A program made the position numbers and the translations under genes. 64,000 nt of DNA from Geosiphon pyriformis. Its lineage: Eukaryota > Glomeromycota > Glomeromycetes > Archaeosporales > Geosiphonaceae. A model generated the notes under the pieces. The model was not told the origin of the DNA. It ran no database searches and was given only the letters and a program-made list of their open reading frames with translations. The stretch lies in assembly GCA_016748015.1 (NCBI GenBank), contig JAAOMT010000009.1:1004970-1068969 (forward strand), read 5' to 3'. Position 1 is the stretch's first letter. The number at the start of each line of letters is the position of its first letter. Positions 1 through 12,159 of the stretch are shown here, in pieces.

Positions 1-420
1 AGAAACTACACTAATCAATTTATTAAGACTAATCAAACACATTATATTTAAGAAAGTATTATCAAAAACATATTTCAAAGATTGATACTAATAAGACCAG
101 ATCTGTAATCACTTTATGCTTTCTAGTTCAGCCTTCCATAATTACATCTACTTTGGCCTTAACCAAATTAGACTCCAGAATTAATTTATTATCAATGATT
201 AAATAGTTTAATACTATTTTACAAAAGAGATGTTCTAATACACTTTTAATAGTATAACTCTTGTTTACTTCAAAATTTTCTATTCTCTTATTAATTGCTG
301 ACCTGATCTGAAACTCTTTAGCACATTCTAATTAAACAAATAATAAAACTTCCTAACTCTAACTAAAACTAACCTAATGGTATCAAAATAAGACCTTTAA
401 AAAAAAATCTTATTACAGAA
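1..420 (-). pseudogene. LINE segment entering the RT domain, partial
   Basis: Minus-strand reading gives a degraded block including DNKLILESNLVKAKVDVIMEG followed by a stop and TRKHKVITD. A homologous block (DYLIIGKKL...KVDKIMKN, then a stop) occurs in the right-hand fossil near 63.25-63.4 kb. In both copies a stop sits where the family has Trp. The fragment is cut by the window edge. Confidence 0.65.
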
Positions 421-839
421 GCATTAACAGTATCAAGACTGTTTCATGTATCAATTAATAATGTAAATTCATTATAAAAAGCCAGACAGAAGGCCTTAAC
501 AATTTTAGACACCAAAAGTTTTAGCTTATAAAATCTAGATGATTCTTTAGTAAAGATATCATTATAGCTTTTGAATTAAAATTTTTTAAAAACCCATCAG
601 CTAACAGAGACATAGTTTTATAAACAGTATTCTATATCATATTCAAATCCAAAGATCTTTTAGATATTATAAACTTATCAAAAAACATAATAGTATTAGC
701 CATTATTGTTTTTTTGAACTTGGCCCACTTGGTATTATCAGCATCTTTAAAATTAAACTTCTAATAATTCCTATTTGCTTGCTTACAAAAAGAGTTTAAC
801 TATATATCCAATAAACTACTCAAATTTACTAACACAAAA

Positions 840-1363
840 ACAGCTTGGTAATCAATATCAAAGTATTTACTAATATCTAAAACATTGTGATCTACTACTG
901 TATTGACCAAATTTGAAAAAATAAATACATAATTAATTGTTCTTTTGGTACTTTTTGAATTTTTCTATATAGAATTTTTCACAACCAAATTTCCTGATAA
1001 AAAATTAATCAACTCCAAATTAAGATATTTTTTAAAACTAGTATATTTGCATAAATTGTTTTCATTGAAATTTCCACTCAAGATAACAAAAGAGGACTTA
1101 TTTATAGTTTTTGCTATCAAAAAGTTGATCTCACTAGCTTGAGACAAATGCATAGCTAAAGTGGCACCAGCATATAGTCCCAAAATCAAAATATACAATT
1201 TATTTTTAAAAAGCAGCTTAATAGACAAGAGCTTATTAGCAACTTTTAAAACTTTGTATATATGTTTTATCAAACTAATGTTTATTATAACTGCAACATC
1301 AAAGCCCAGATAACCAGACTCCAAACCAAAAGTAAATACTTGAATATTATTAAACTTATTCAT
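840..1363 (-). pseudogene. LINE endonuclease (APE/EEP-type) domain fossil
   Basis: The reading frame from 1363 to 965 contains GLESGYLGFDVAVIIN, LLSIKLLFKNKLYILILGLY and the block SFVILSGNFNEN, which corresponds to the GDFN metal/catalytic motif of endonuclease/exonuclease/phosphatase enzymes. The Asp of that motif is now Asn (codon at 1070-1072). Further along in the same orientation (about 848-880) the frame reads FDIDYQAV where the family has the D-H catalytic pair; the His is Tyr (codon at 848-850). Both changes fit C:G to T:A transitions. The domain is inactive. Confidence 0.75.
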
Positions 1364-2914
1364 AATTTATGAACAAATTTTATCTCTCAATTTTGTTTTA
1401 ATAACAATAGAAACCAAATTGTTTATTTTTTTATGCCAACAAATAATATTCTCTTGCTTAGCAAGATTGTTTATACTTCTAATATTACACATAGCCACCT
1501 TCTAAATAAGATCAATTATTAAAAAAAATAAATGCCAAAGCCTAAACTAGCATTATTCATTCTGGTCAACAGGCTCATAATTATGTCCAACAAATTGCTT
1601 AAAGTCTTTTTCAATTTTAAAACAACTGAAAAATTAAAACTTATCACTTTTATAACAGTTTCAACACTAATAACTACACTTGAACTCTCACTTATTACTA
1701 TATTTGCACCTTAATTTTGTGATAAAAGGATTACTAATGGCTAATATCCAAGACTAAACTGAAAAACTGTTGGCCCAAGTGTGTCCAACTTCTTAGTTAG
1801 CTTAATAACTTGCTCTGTAAAGCTGTTAAGACTGTGTTCAAGAGTGATAAATCTACTATCTAAATCCATAAACACCAGTAGAATAGATTTTATCTCTAAA
1901 AAAAACCAAAACCAACCAAACTATTTTGTGCAAGAAAAGAAGAGAAAAAAAACCTACTAACAATCTTGGCCCAAAAAATATTACCAAAAGAAACAGAATA
2001 AGCAATTGGCACTAAATATTTAGCATAGATAAATACCAGTCTGTTTTTATTTTTCTTTAATAATACTTTACAAAATAAGCCACTAGAAAAAAGTTTTCTA
2101 TCTACAGAGCAGCTTAATGATGTATAATCTAGTTTTTCATATTTAATATACTTTGCTAAATCTAAATAAGATCAGTATAAATTGTTATTTTTTAAAACTG
2201 AAATAGTTCTCATAATAGTATTTAATAATTCAGCTAAATTAAAACAAACAACTGTACATCTGGTTTAGCATATATAACTGAATGTTAATTAATAACACAT
2301 GTTTTTCCATTCACAAAACCAATAAAGTTTCAGATATTATAAACATTTGTTCTTATTGGCAAAGTATAGAGCAGTGTTTTATAATAATCCCTTATGTTCC
2401 ATGTTTTTTTGTCTAAATCTGCTCTGATAACTCACACAGTATCTTTTTTGATTAAGATAGACCAATTTGCAGTGACTAAATCAATGTAATTTGAATGTTT
2501 AAACTCTACTATAGTCTTTTGTTATAGTCTTATCAACTGTATATTGATTGACTTAATTATTTCAAACTTAAATAGTACAGTGTATACAGTCTTAGCAAAT
2601 GTCTTAATTGGAATTTTTTTAACAACTACAGTTCAATCTGAATGCTCAGCAAATTTTTTAAGATCAGCATTTATCAAAATTATTGCTTTTTTTGCCATAT
2701 TAAAAGCTTGAGCCAAGTTTAATTCAAAAGTAAATATTATTCTGATAATCTTAGCAAATTTTAAGGAAATAAAAGCCTCTCTCCCCAAAACCATTGATTT
2801 TTAAAAATAATTTCCTAACTACTACTAACTTTTTATGAGAAAACTTTTCAACCACTTTATTTAAGCTAATATTCAAAGCAAATGATTTTTTAACTAAAAT
2901 ATTAATTAAAATTT

Positions 2915-3349
2915 TCAAAAAAAAAGAAAATTCAAAGAAGTGTCCAATAAAATATTATTATTATTATTATTATTTAAGAAATTAATTTTTTCCAATGGCT
3001 TTTCCAAAGTCTTTTTGGTCTTAACATGTAAATTTTTCAGTGTTTGATTAGCATTTTTGTTATTAAAAGTGGTCTTACTACCATAGTTAAAGCTAATTTC
3101 CTCAATTAGACACTTTTTTTTTATCTCAATACTATCAGACTTAGTAGTATTACCAGCTTTCAAACTCCAAGAATGATCATCTAATCTCTTAGCAAAAATC
3201 TTTTTAGTCTTAATATTATCTTTTAAAACACCACTTTTTCTTTTCTTTCTTGACAGTACAGATTTAAAATCATTAACTAAACTGGAATCTTTAACAGGAT
3301 TCTTTATAACAACAATACTAAGACCAATAGTGGCCTTGTAATCAAGCAA
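2915..3349 (-). pseudogene. LINE ORF1-like/linker fragment
   Basis: A residual open stretch of about 144 codons containing SRKKRKSGVL, SWSLKAGNTTKSDSIE and VKTKKTLEKPLEKI. These resemble the N-terminal, nucleic-acid-binding-like part of the Glomeromycete LINE polyprotein. Near its end a (TTA)n microsatellite encodes a run of Asn. It lies upstream (minus strand) of the endonuclease fossil and in the same orientation, which supports one ancestral element. No intact start or downstream continuity remains. The function is inferred only from family resemblance. Confidence 0.65.
2954..2973. repeat. (TTA)n microsatellite inside LINE fossil
   Basis: Simple TTA trinucleotide run; on the minus strand it reads as a poly-Asn stretch in the decayed ORF. 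Confidence 0.8.
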
Positions 3350-3350
3350 A

Positions 3351-3719
3351 AATGGTTTTAATTTATTATACTGAATGATAAAAAACTTCTTTCAAAAAAC
3401 TTTTTGACTCTTTTTTGGAAATTTGAAACAAAAGAAAGAAAGAAATTTTTCATAATATATAATATTGTCTTAACTAAATAAAATATAATTTACATTTATC
3501 ATAAAATGTATTTAGTTTTTATATATGTAGATAATAGTTGGTCTTATTTTATTAAGCAATAAAAAAAACTTAATTCTGTAATTACAACAAATTTAACCAT
3601 AGATTTTTATTAAACATGCACAAATTCAATATGATGAACTTGATACTTCTAGTGACGTCATGTTTACTTTGTACCAAATATTATCAGAGGCTTCTTGCTC
3701 GAAAACCCTGTTCTGAAAC
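3351..3719 (+). promoter_or_regulatory. Upstream region of Cch1
   Basis: AT-rich noncoding DNA between the LINE fossil and the Cch1 start. It contains an exact CRE palindrome (listed separately). I see no gene here. Confidence 0.4.
3653..3660. promoter_or_regulatory. CRE-type palindrome TGACGTCA, 59 bp before the Cch1 start codon
   Basis: Exact 8-bp cAMP-response-element palindrome, the classical ATF/CREB bZIP binding site. It lies in the proximal promoter or 5' leader of the calcium channel gene. A regulatory role is inferred from motif and position. Confidence 0.5.
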
Positions 3720-6700
3720 ATGGAAAATAAAGAGCAAATCTCTTTGGAGTCTCCTTTAGTTTCCTCGGGAACAAACTTTTCTAATGTCCCTGATACTATT
3801 ACAAGTGACGATTCATTTAAGTATGACAATCCACATAGACGTTTATCTTCGTCAGATCAAGATCGTACTGCAAGACGATCGCGTTCTTCGTCTCGAATAA
3901 ACATTTCAGTAGAAGCCCAAAGGGCAAAGAATGCGCACCGTAGTCATACTATAGGACACTCCCCACCACAAACCCGAAACCCGCGTCGGAACTCTTCAGA
4001 CTCATTATTTGCAGACCTTGATGATTATAATGCTAGAAATTCAGTGATTGCTGGAAATTTAAGGCGAATGCCTTCTTTCTTGAATAGAAGAAGGACTGTC
4101 ACTTCCGGTAATGATGATGTTGAAATGTCAAGTGTGGCTCGTGATAATCTAGTTAGTGAGGCAGAATTTAATCCTTATATCGAGACTGAAGCAGAGGAAG
4201 AGTGTGAACAAATTGATGATAGTGACACAGCTCAGTTAACTGGACAAACAAATATAGTATCTGACAAGCTTAAAGAAAAAGCTGCCTCATTAATAGAGTC
4301 TCGTTATGATTCTGATTCTGCTTATAACCCTCGAATAGATTCACTTCGACACGCAAAGAGCCTTGGAAGGATGAGTCAAATGCTTGCAAGGGCCTCTTCT
4401 CGCGTCGTTAATCTACAAAATGTATCCAGGGAGTTATTGGAAAGGAATGATATGGATTTTGAATTAGCTATTAGTCTACCTACTAGTCTACCTACAAGAA
4501 CATCCAGTCGAAAAAGAATCGAAAACCGTAGTTCATTGAATAAAGAAATGGGTGAAGACAGGCTTAACTCTAGCAGATACGATGAAAGAGCCAGCCGAGA
4601 TAAAACACGATTAAATGGGAAACCACAAAATCCCATTATTCTACAATCTGGATCTCCTTTATCCGGAAAATCATTATTTTTATTTGGACCGAATGATCCT
4701 TTAAGGTTAAGGCTTTATGAGCTTTTAAATCACCCGTAGGTATAATTATTATATGTTCTATTCAATAATCTCTTTCTAACATTTAAAAATTTCAAATCAA
4801 ATCAATATCAACCATCAGTTGGATGGAATCAATCATACTATGTCTTATTGTAGCAAATGTTGCACTTTTAACTGCACAAGCTTGGACACCATTAGACTAT
4901 GGTCAACGTAAAGATGGGTGGGGACATTCGTGGACTGATTATGGTTTATTGGTTATCTTCATTATATATACGTGTGTATATTGCCTGATATTTGTTGAAC
5001 TTTAAATGGAAACATGAAAACTTAAAGTTTATTATATCTTTTTCTACAGGCTGGAAATTACTGCACGTATCATTGTATCTGGCTTTATTATTAATCCGAA
5101 ATCGCAGTATACGTTAAATATTACCAATTCATCATCAACCGACAGTAGTTTCGCAGGACTTCCTTCTTATCTTCATTCTCAAATCAAGGGGAAATTATCA
5201 CCACCCATAAATCCCAATCTCCCAAAGATTAGTGAATTACCTACGCCCAAATTTGGACAACTTAAAACAACATCAAATGCTCCAAGTTCTATCAAAAACA
5301 GCGCCTTTCTTCGTCACAGCTTTAATCGAATTGATTTGCTTGCGGTTATTAGTTTCTGGATTGATTTGGCTTTGGCTTTATCCGGTGTTAGACATTTTTA
5401 CATATTCAAAGCTCTGGCCACATTGAGAAGCTTGCGATTACTCGCTTTAACTAGCGGGAGTGCAACTATTTTACAGTCTTTGAAAAAAAGTGCACCATTA
5501 CTTGTCAATACCGCATTTTTTGTTTTCTTTTTCTGGAATTTATTTAGTATCATAGCCGTTCAAGCCTTTAAAGGATCATTTTTACGGCATTGTGTTTGGA
5601 TCGATCCAGAAAAAAAGCAAAACTTTACCCTTTCTGATCAATATTGTGGTGGACATGTAAATGGAACGACTGGGATGCCTTCACCTTATTTGGATTTTAA
5701 TAATCAACCGGTTTTAGATTATGGAAAAGGATATATTTGCCCCATGGGACAACTTTGTTTGGTATTTTTTTTTTTAAATTTTACAAATATTCTCAGATTA
5801 ATTGGCATTTAACGTTATGCTCAAATTTAGGAAACAAAAAATCCATATAATGGAACTGTCAAATTCGACAATATCTTCTCCTCTATGATTCTTGTGTTCA
5901 TCATTTCATCTGGTAAAAGATATTCCTATTTATACTCTCTTGATCTTATACTTTTTAAGTTTCGCATCAATATCCAAATTAAAAGACCTAAATATAGCAT
6001 TAATCCTTAGTTCAAAATTGGTCTGACCTCATGTACCAAACTATGGATTCTGATTTTGATTGGGCTGCCTTGTTCTTTCTTGCGGTGGTGCTTGTATTGA
6101 ATTTTTGGATAATAAATCTTTTCGTTGCGGTGATAACAGAAATGTTTGCTAAAATTCGAGAAGATACTGCACATTCGGCCTTTACCTTATCCAAGTAAGT
6201 TAACAATAATAAAATCCTCTATTCATTTTTAAAGATAGTCAAGAATTATCTTTGTCTTAGAACAACCCCAATATTATCGGATAATGACGACGGCTGGACT
6301 CTGCAAGAGGGTAATAAAATGGCTCGAGTTAATTCTTTGACTCGTTTTATGAATGAAACTAAATATCTTTGGATCCTGGCCATAATTATCGACCTGATAA
6401 TAATGAGTTTTCGAAGTTCAAGAATGAACGAAAATGGCATTGCTTTTTTATGTGAGTTGTTTTCATTTTAACATAGATTATGTAGCCGATCCTAAAACAA
6501 AATTATTTATTCAAATTCAATTAGCACGAGCTGAGCTTGTCTTCACTCTGATATTTGCCGTGGAGATAATTCTTCGATTTGGTGCTACTTTGCTTGACTA
6601 TCGCCTTTTTTTCCGTTCTAAAAAGAATTCTGTGGATTTTGCCATCGCTGTTATTACATGTCTCATTCAACTTCCCAATATCAAAAGTTCTCCTGCTTAT

Positions 6701-9700
6701 CCTTACTTAACAGTTTTCCAGATAATGAGAGTTTATCGTGTTGTCATTGCTTGGCCGCGTATGAGGAATTTACTTGTAAGACCTGCTTTACCTTGAGATG
6801 TCCTTTTTTGTTAAAACACTTGTATATCGACATCTAACACAATTTTTTCCAGATGCGTGTGTTAGGTAGTGCTGTGGGTTTAGCTAACTTAATATTCTTC
6901 ATCGTTTTAGTTAATTTTATAACTGCCATTATTGTAGGGAACCTTGATTTTTCCTTGATTTATTTTGCTGAGCTGACTAAAACCTGACCTTAGATACCTA
7001 AAATTAAATCTATTAGGGTATTCAAATAATTCGTGGTGATATACCTAGTGTAGATGATGATGGAAATGAAATCGAGATGCGATTCAGTGACATATTCAAT
7101 GGTTTTATCGCCTTGTATCAGGTATTTTGTTTGATCGATCTAAAACCGTCAAAATTTTCAATCCTCATTTCTTTGCTTTACTTGAGCTCTTTTCAGGAGA
7201 AGATTGGACCACGGTCCTCTATAACATCATGTCATATGAAAATAGTTGGCATGCCTCAACTATATCAGCAATATTTTTGATCACTTGGTTCAGTTTGTCA
7301 AATTGTATGTCTGGCTAATTTATGCATTTGAACATTTCGAATTTGATCTCATCCAATTTTTATTTTTTACTCGCAACTCTAAAGTTGTTCTTCTTAATAT
7401 GTTCATTGCTGTTGTGCAAGAAAATTTTGAAACAGCTGAAGAAGAAAAACGAAAGCAACAGGTCAAAGCGTTCTTACGAAAAGCTGGACCGAAAGTTAAA
7501 CAAGAAGATATCATTGATTCCTGGAATGTTTATAGATTTTTTAAGGCCAAACCAAAATCTTTAGCCGTGGAAAATATCCCTTCTAGCTTAATCTTATCTA
7601 CACAAAAGAGTCGCGTCAGGGATTTTTTAAATGAAGATAATATTATCATGCAAAACAAGGTAAAGATTTTGATTTTAAAATCAATAAAACTTTTGTTTTT
7701 CAATCAACCTTAAAAGAAGTCTTGTTCCATAGAAAAGCTCACGATCTGATCACCACGAAGATGGGAATGGGTTTATGGCCCGTCTTCGACGAATTTTAAG
7801 GCAAGAAGATGAGGATGAACACATTGCTCTGGCAGATTACCAATATGGCAGACGTAGATCTGAATATGACGACTCAAATGGGGCTTTGATGACTAAGTGA
7901 CTAAAACAAATAAATTATTTATTTAGACATACTCAGTTGCTAAGTTTTTTCTTCCTTTGGCTAGTGAACCTAATTCTGGTGATACAATGAACGATAGACC
8001 TGTTGAGGTAGCGCTTGACGACTTTCAAGAGCGACAAGCAATAAAGGCCGACTTTATTGCTGCACATCCAAATTATGATGAATCTCTATGGTTTTTATCC
8101 CCTCGAAATCGTATAAGACATTACTGTCAACTGCTTGTGCCTCCCAGCTATGGAAAGCGATTATTTGGCACTGCTCCTTCTCCTACACTCAGCGTGCTAT
8201 TTAATATATTTGTCTTTCTTTGTATTATTGCCAGTGTTGTTGTGGCCGCCATAACCAATCCAGCATACCAAAAGACCTATTTTGCCCCTAACAATGAAAA
8301 AAGAGTCACATGGTTTTGGATAACTGACACTGCTTTCACCGGGTTGTTCACCATCGAGTTTTTAGTCAAAATAATAGCAGATGGGTTCCTTTTCACTCCT
8401 AATGCCTATCTTCTAAATGTTTGGAATTGTTTAGATTTTTTTGTTCTGGGAACGCTCTACTTCAATATTCTATCAAGCTTATTGAATCCTAACGGAGTCT
8501 CGAGAGCTGTTCGCGCATTTAAAGCCTTGCGTGCTTTAAGATTAATCAATCTATCGGGTTCCATAAAGGAGACATTTTACGCCATTCTCATTGCCGGTGC
8601 ACCTCGCATTTTGGATGCAGCTCTGTTAACAATCAGTTTAATTATTCCTTTTGCAATCTATGGACAGAACATTTTTTCTGGACTATTATTCTTTTGTAAT
8701 GACGACGGCCCACTGACCAAAAATGAGTGTAATGACGAGTATATGTCAAAACCATACAAAAATTGGCCTGTGTTGGTACCTAGAGTTTGGGATAATCCCT
8801 ATGTTTGGAGCTTCGATAACTTCCGATCAGCTTTACTGACTCTTTTCGAAATTGTTTCGGGAGAAGGATGGATCAATGTAATGACATCTGTCATGAAAAT
8901 TAATGGCCGTGATCAAAAACCTCAAAGAGATGTAGCAAAATGGAACTCCCTTTTTTTCATAATCTTCAACATGGCAGGGGCAGTATTTGTATTGACCCTA
9001 TTTATTAGTGTCATTATTGAAAATTATCAAAGACGATCAGGATCGGCTTTTTTAACTGCTGACCAAAAGCGGTGGATTGACCTCAAAAAGTTACTTAAAC
9101 AGTCAAATCCGTCAAAGAGACCCAAGATTCGACCCCAAAATCCTGTTCGAGCTTTTTGCTATGATCAAGTAATTCAAAAACGCGGTTGGTTTTCGCGGTT
9201 CATGACAATTGTCTATATACTCCATATCCTGAACCTAATGGCAGAGTATCGTAATGCTCCGGAATGGCTGGACCTTGTTAGAGGTTGGTTATGGAAAGCC
9301 CTCATAATATACACTAAAGAAATCTTATCTTTCAAATTCATTCAACTTTTTTTAGGCGATGCTTTCCTCTTATTTATCGCAATTTACATTATCGATATAT
9401 GTGTCAAGCTCTCGGGATTTGGATGGAAAGTTTTTCGAGATAATCGATGGAATTTATTCGATCTGTTTGTCGTATCTGGGGCCGCCTTCACCACGATTCC
9501 AATGAAATTTGGATTAGTAAACAACCAGGCTATCGTGCAACTACAAAAGCTATTTTTAGTTGCGATCTCGTCCAAATTGATTCAAAAGAGTGACAGCCTT
9601 AATCAGTTGTTTAAAACTATGGCGTAAGTTTGCATAAATTTCTGGAAGGCAATTGTTTTCTTTAACCTAATTTGTTTATCTTTTTTAGTGGAAGTTTACC

Positions 9701-11709
9701 GTCTATTTTCAACTTATTTGCTGTATGGTTTGTTGTCTTTTGCGTATATGATATCATGTTCATGGAAACTTTTGGGTTGACAAAATATGGCAGTACAGCG
9801 ACCAGACATGTTAATTTCCGGAATTTTCAAAATTCATTTATTACCCTTGCCAGAATGTCGACTGGGTGATTATTTATTTTGTAAAATCACTTTTTTGCAA
9901 ATCCTTGGCACTCTAATTTTTTATGGTTTTACAGTGAGGGTTGGAACACCATAATGCATGATTATGCTATTGAGGCACCATTTTGTGTTGATTCACCTTC
10001 TTATTTTCATTCTGATTGCGGGAGCAAACCGTGGGCATTCTTTTTATTCATATCTTGGAACGTTATTTCAATGTACATATTCGCCAATATGTTCATCGTT
10101 GTGGTTATCGACAACTTTTCGTATTGTTATCAAATCGCAGCTGAATTTTCATTGGTTAATCGAGAAGAGATGAGAAAATATCCTTTTTTCCTTTCCCCAA
10201 TTAACTAGTCAATTTTATTCCGAGGGAAATTTCCTTGACTAAATGATCACGTTCAAAAAAGCGTGGGGTGCCGTTGACATCGACCGAACTGGCTATATAA
10301 AAAGCCAAGACTTTGCCAAATTTTTTGGGGTAAATTCATTTCATCATAATCAAATAGAGTATTATTTTCAATAGGAATAATTTGTGCCAGAATAATCGAT
10401 CTGACTAATGGGCTTTGGGCTTAATTCTAGCAACTCTCGGGTTGTTTTGAAGTCAAGATTTATGAGGATGTTTATTCGGTACAAAATATAAAAAAGAATT
10501 CATTAAAATCGGATGTTTCGGCGAGGACAGGATTATGGGGTAATACCAAAGAGCGAGATAATAATGGGGCAGAAAATATAGATCTTCAACGACTTGGAAA
10601 AAATATTGCAGAAATTAATATGGCTAAGGTTCATGAGCGCAGACGAATTTATAATTATTTGTACCAGGTTTGAAGTGCAAATAAATATTTGACATTTGTT
10701 TCATATCCCATTTCGATAACCATTTAGTTCATTTTTATGTTTACCATAGGAGGCTCTTTTGTCTATAGAAAGAGACAGCAAGGATAACGAAAAGGGTATC
10801 TCTTACAACAATATGCTTATAATGCTCGCACATTATAAGCTCGTAGATGATGATAAATCTCTGGAGTAAGTTTACGATTCGAGTTCTTTAGAGTAATTCA
10901 ATGATATTGACCAAATTAAAGAAAGAATGTGTCCTATATTTTCACAGAATCAATGAGCTCTTAAAGCGTAAAGAAAAATTGGAAAAGGTAACTGATAACG
11001 TTAACCGTGATCGGGTAGAGTCTTTGCTTCGAACAATCTATTGGCACCGCAAGTTCAAAGCATATAAAGAACAGCATAAAATGGAACGATCTAGCGTTGG
11101 AACTGGTGGAGGTAAAAAATATTTCTTTTTTGGGATTTTAATTCTTTCACATTATAAAAATTTATTCCTATCGCTAGTTCCTCGTATAACTGTCCATCAT
11201 TCGGAGTCTCCTTTAAGAATTGCAACCGATTCAACTGAACTTAATCGTGCTTCAAGTCAATTGACCCATATGAGCCTTAATCAAAGTCCTATAACTGGGA
11301 ATTCTCCAATATCATCTTCCCCAATATCACCCAACTCGGCTTTTGAAACAAATGATTTTTTCACCAACAGCGCCCATGCATCCACAGATTACGGCCGAAT
11401 ATATGAAGAATTGTAAGTCAGCAATTCATCAGATTTCTATTCTATAATTGACTTATTTAAATTCATTTAAAACTAGTGATCCAACAAGTGGATGGAGATC
11501 GATCGATGCAAATGTTGAAATGGATGATCAAACAGCCGATTTAGTTTTAGAAAGATTACAAAGCAATATATGGCATGGTAAGTTGGCTCTTCAATTTTCT
11601 CATTCTTCTAATTAAAATAAAATCATCAGTCTACAGTGGAATTTCTCATCTTTCTTTAGATGTCCTTCAAGAAGTTACCCAAGAAAATCTACAATCTAAT
11701 CAAGAGTAA
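3720..11709 (+). CDS. CCH1: Voltage-gated high-affinity calcium channel Cch1 (alpha-1 type, four repeats), multi-exon
   Basis: Plasma-membrane Ca2+ influx channel that normally works with Mid1. Exon 1 encodes a long hydrophilic Ser/Arg-rich cytosolic N-terminus (about 339 residues). Four six-helix repeats follow, each with an S4 and pore loop. The pore motifs read VQNWSD (repeat I), GEDWTT (II), GEGWIN (III) and GEGWNT (IV), so the selectivity ring is Q/E/E/E. Clear S4s are FKALATLRSLRLLAL (I), MRVYRVVIAWPRMR (II) and RAVRAFKALRALRLI (III); the repeat IV S4 (LQKLFLVAISSKLIQ) has little charge. After repeat IV come an EF-hand-like stretch (AWGAVDIDRTGYI), an IQ-like basic region and a Ser-rich tail ending NLQSNQE. 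Introns are short GT-AG; for example the exon with EPNSGDTMND follows the acceptor near 7966. The start ATG is at 3720. Convergent with the Furry gene. Small exon borders are approximate. Confidence 0.95.
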
Positions 11710-12159
11710 AAACTTAGTAGTTGAAAATGATAATCGAAAATCAATCACAAGATATCTCGAAAAATTTAAAAATAGCTAACCTCAAATGTAATATATAATT
11801 TTGAATCATAACATGTGAATGTAATATTAACAGCAATTAAATCGGATATGCGATATTTAATACAAACGGTAGAAAAATAATCTTATCAAGTAGGCTAGAT
11901 CGAGTATTTGGTTTTATCATGGTAGTGATGATTAATGTATATATCAAAAAGGTACATAAAGTAATAGAATGAAAGACTATTTTACAAATAAAAGGTGGTA
12001 TGTAGACGTCACACATTCAAAATAATACACCTGCAATCAGATCTCCAAATGAAAAACGGTCTATACCTATAAAAAAGTAAAACGACAAATTATTCTAAAT
12101 TATAGCGAAAAATCTATTTAATGTGATGTAAAAATAGTTTTGTTAAAAAAATAGTGAAA
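11710..12159. other. Convergent intergenic spacer, Cch1 / Furry
   Basis: AT-rich, about 450 bp, holding both 3' ends. No ORF or RNA gene recognised. Confidence 0.6.

Larger units (their letters stand above)
1..3350 (-). mobile_element. Decayed LINE (non-LTR retrotransposon) fossil, 5' half, runs off the left edge
   Basis: Read on the minus strand from about 3349 down to 1, the region gives a broken but colinear protein: an ORF1-like basic/acidic region, an endonuclease/exonuclease/phosphatase-type domain, then the segment leading into a reverse transcriptase. Many frames are interrupted by stops, often where a Trp is expected (for example the IMEG* TRK stretch near 100-200). Composition is very AT-rich. 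The residual sequence resembles the abundant LINE family I associate with Glomeromycotina genomes; this is recognition from memory. The element is dead, with catalytic Asp and His replaced in the endonuclease. The RT core would lie beyond the left edge. Confidence 0.8.
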
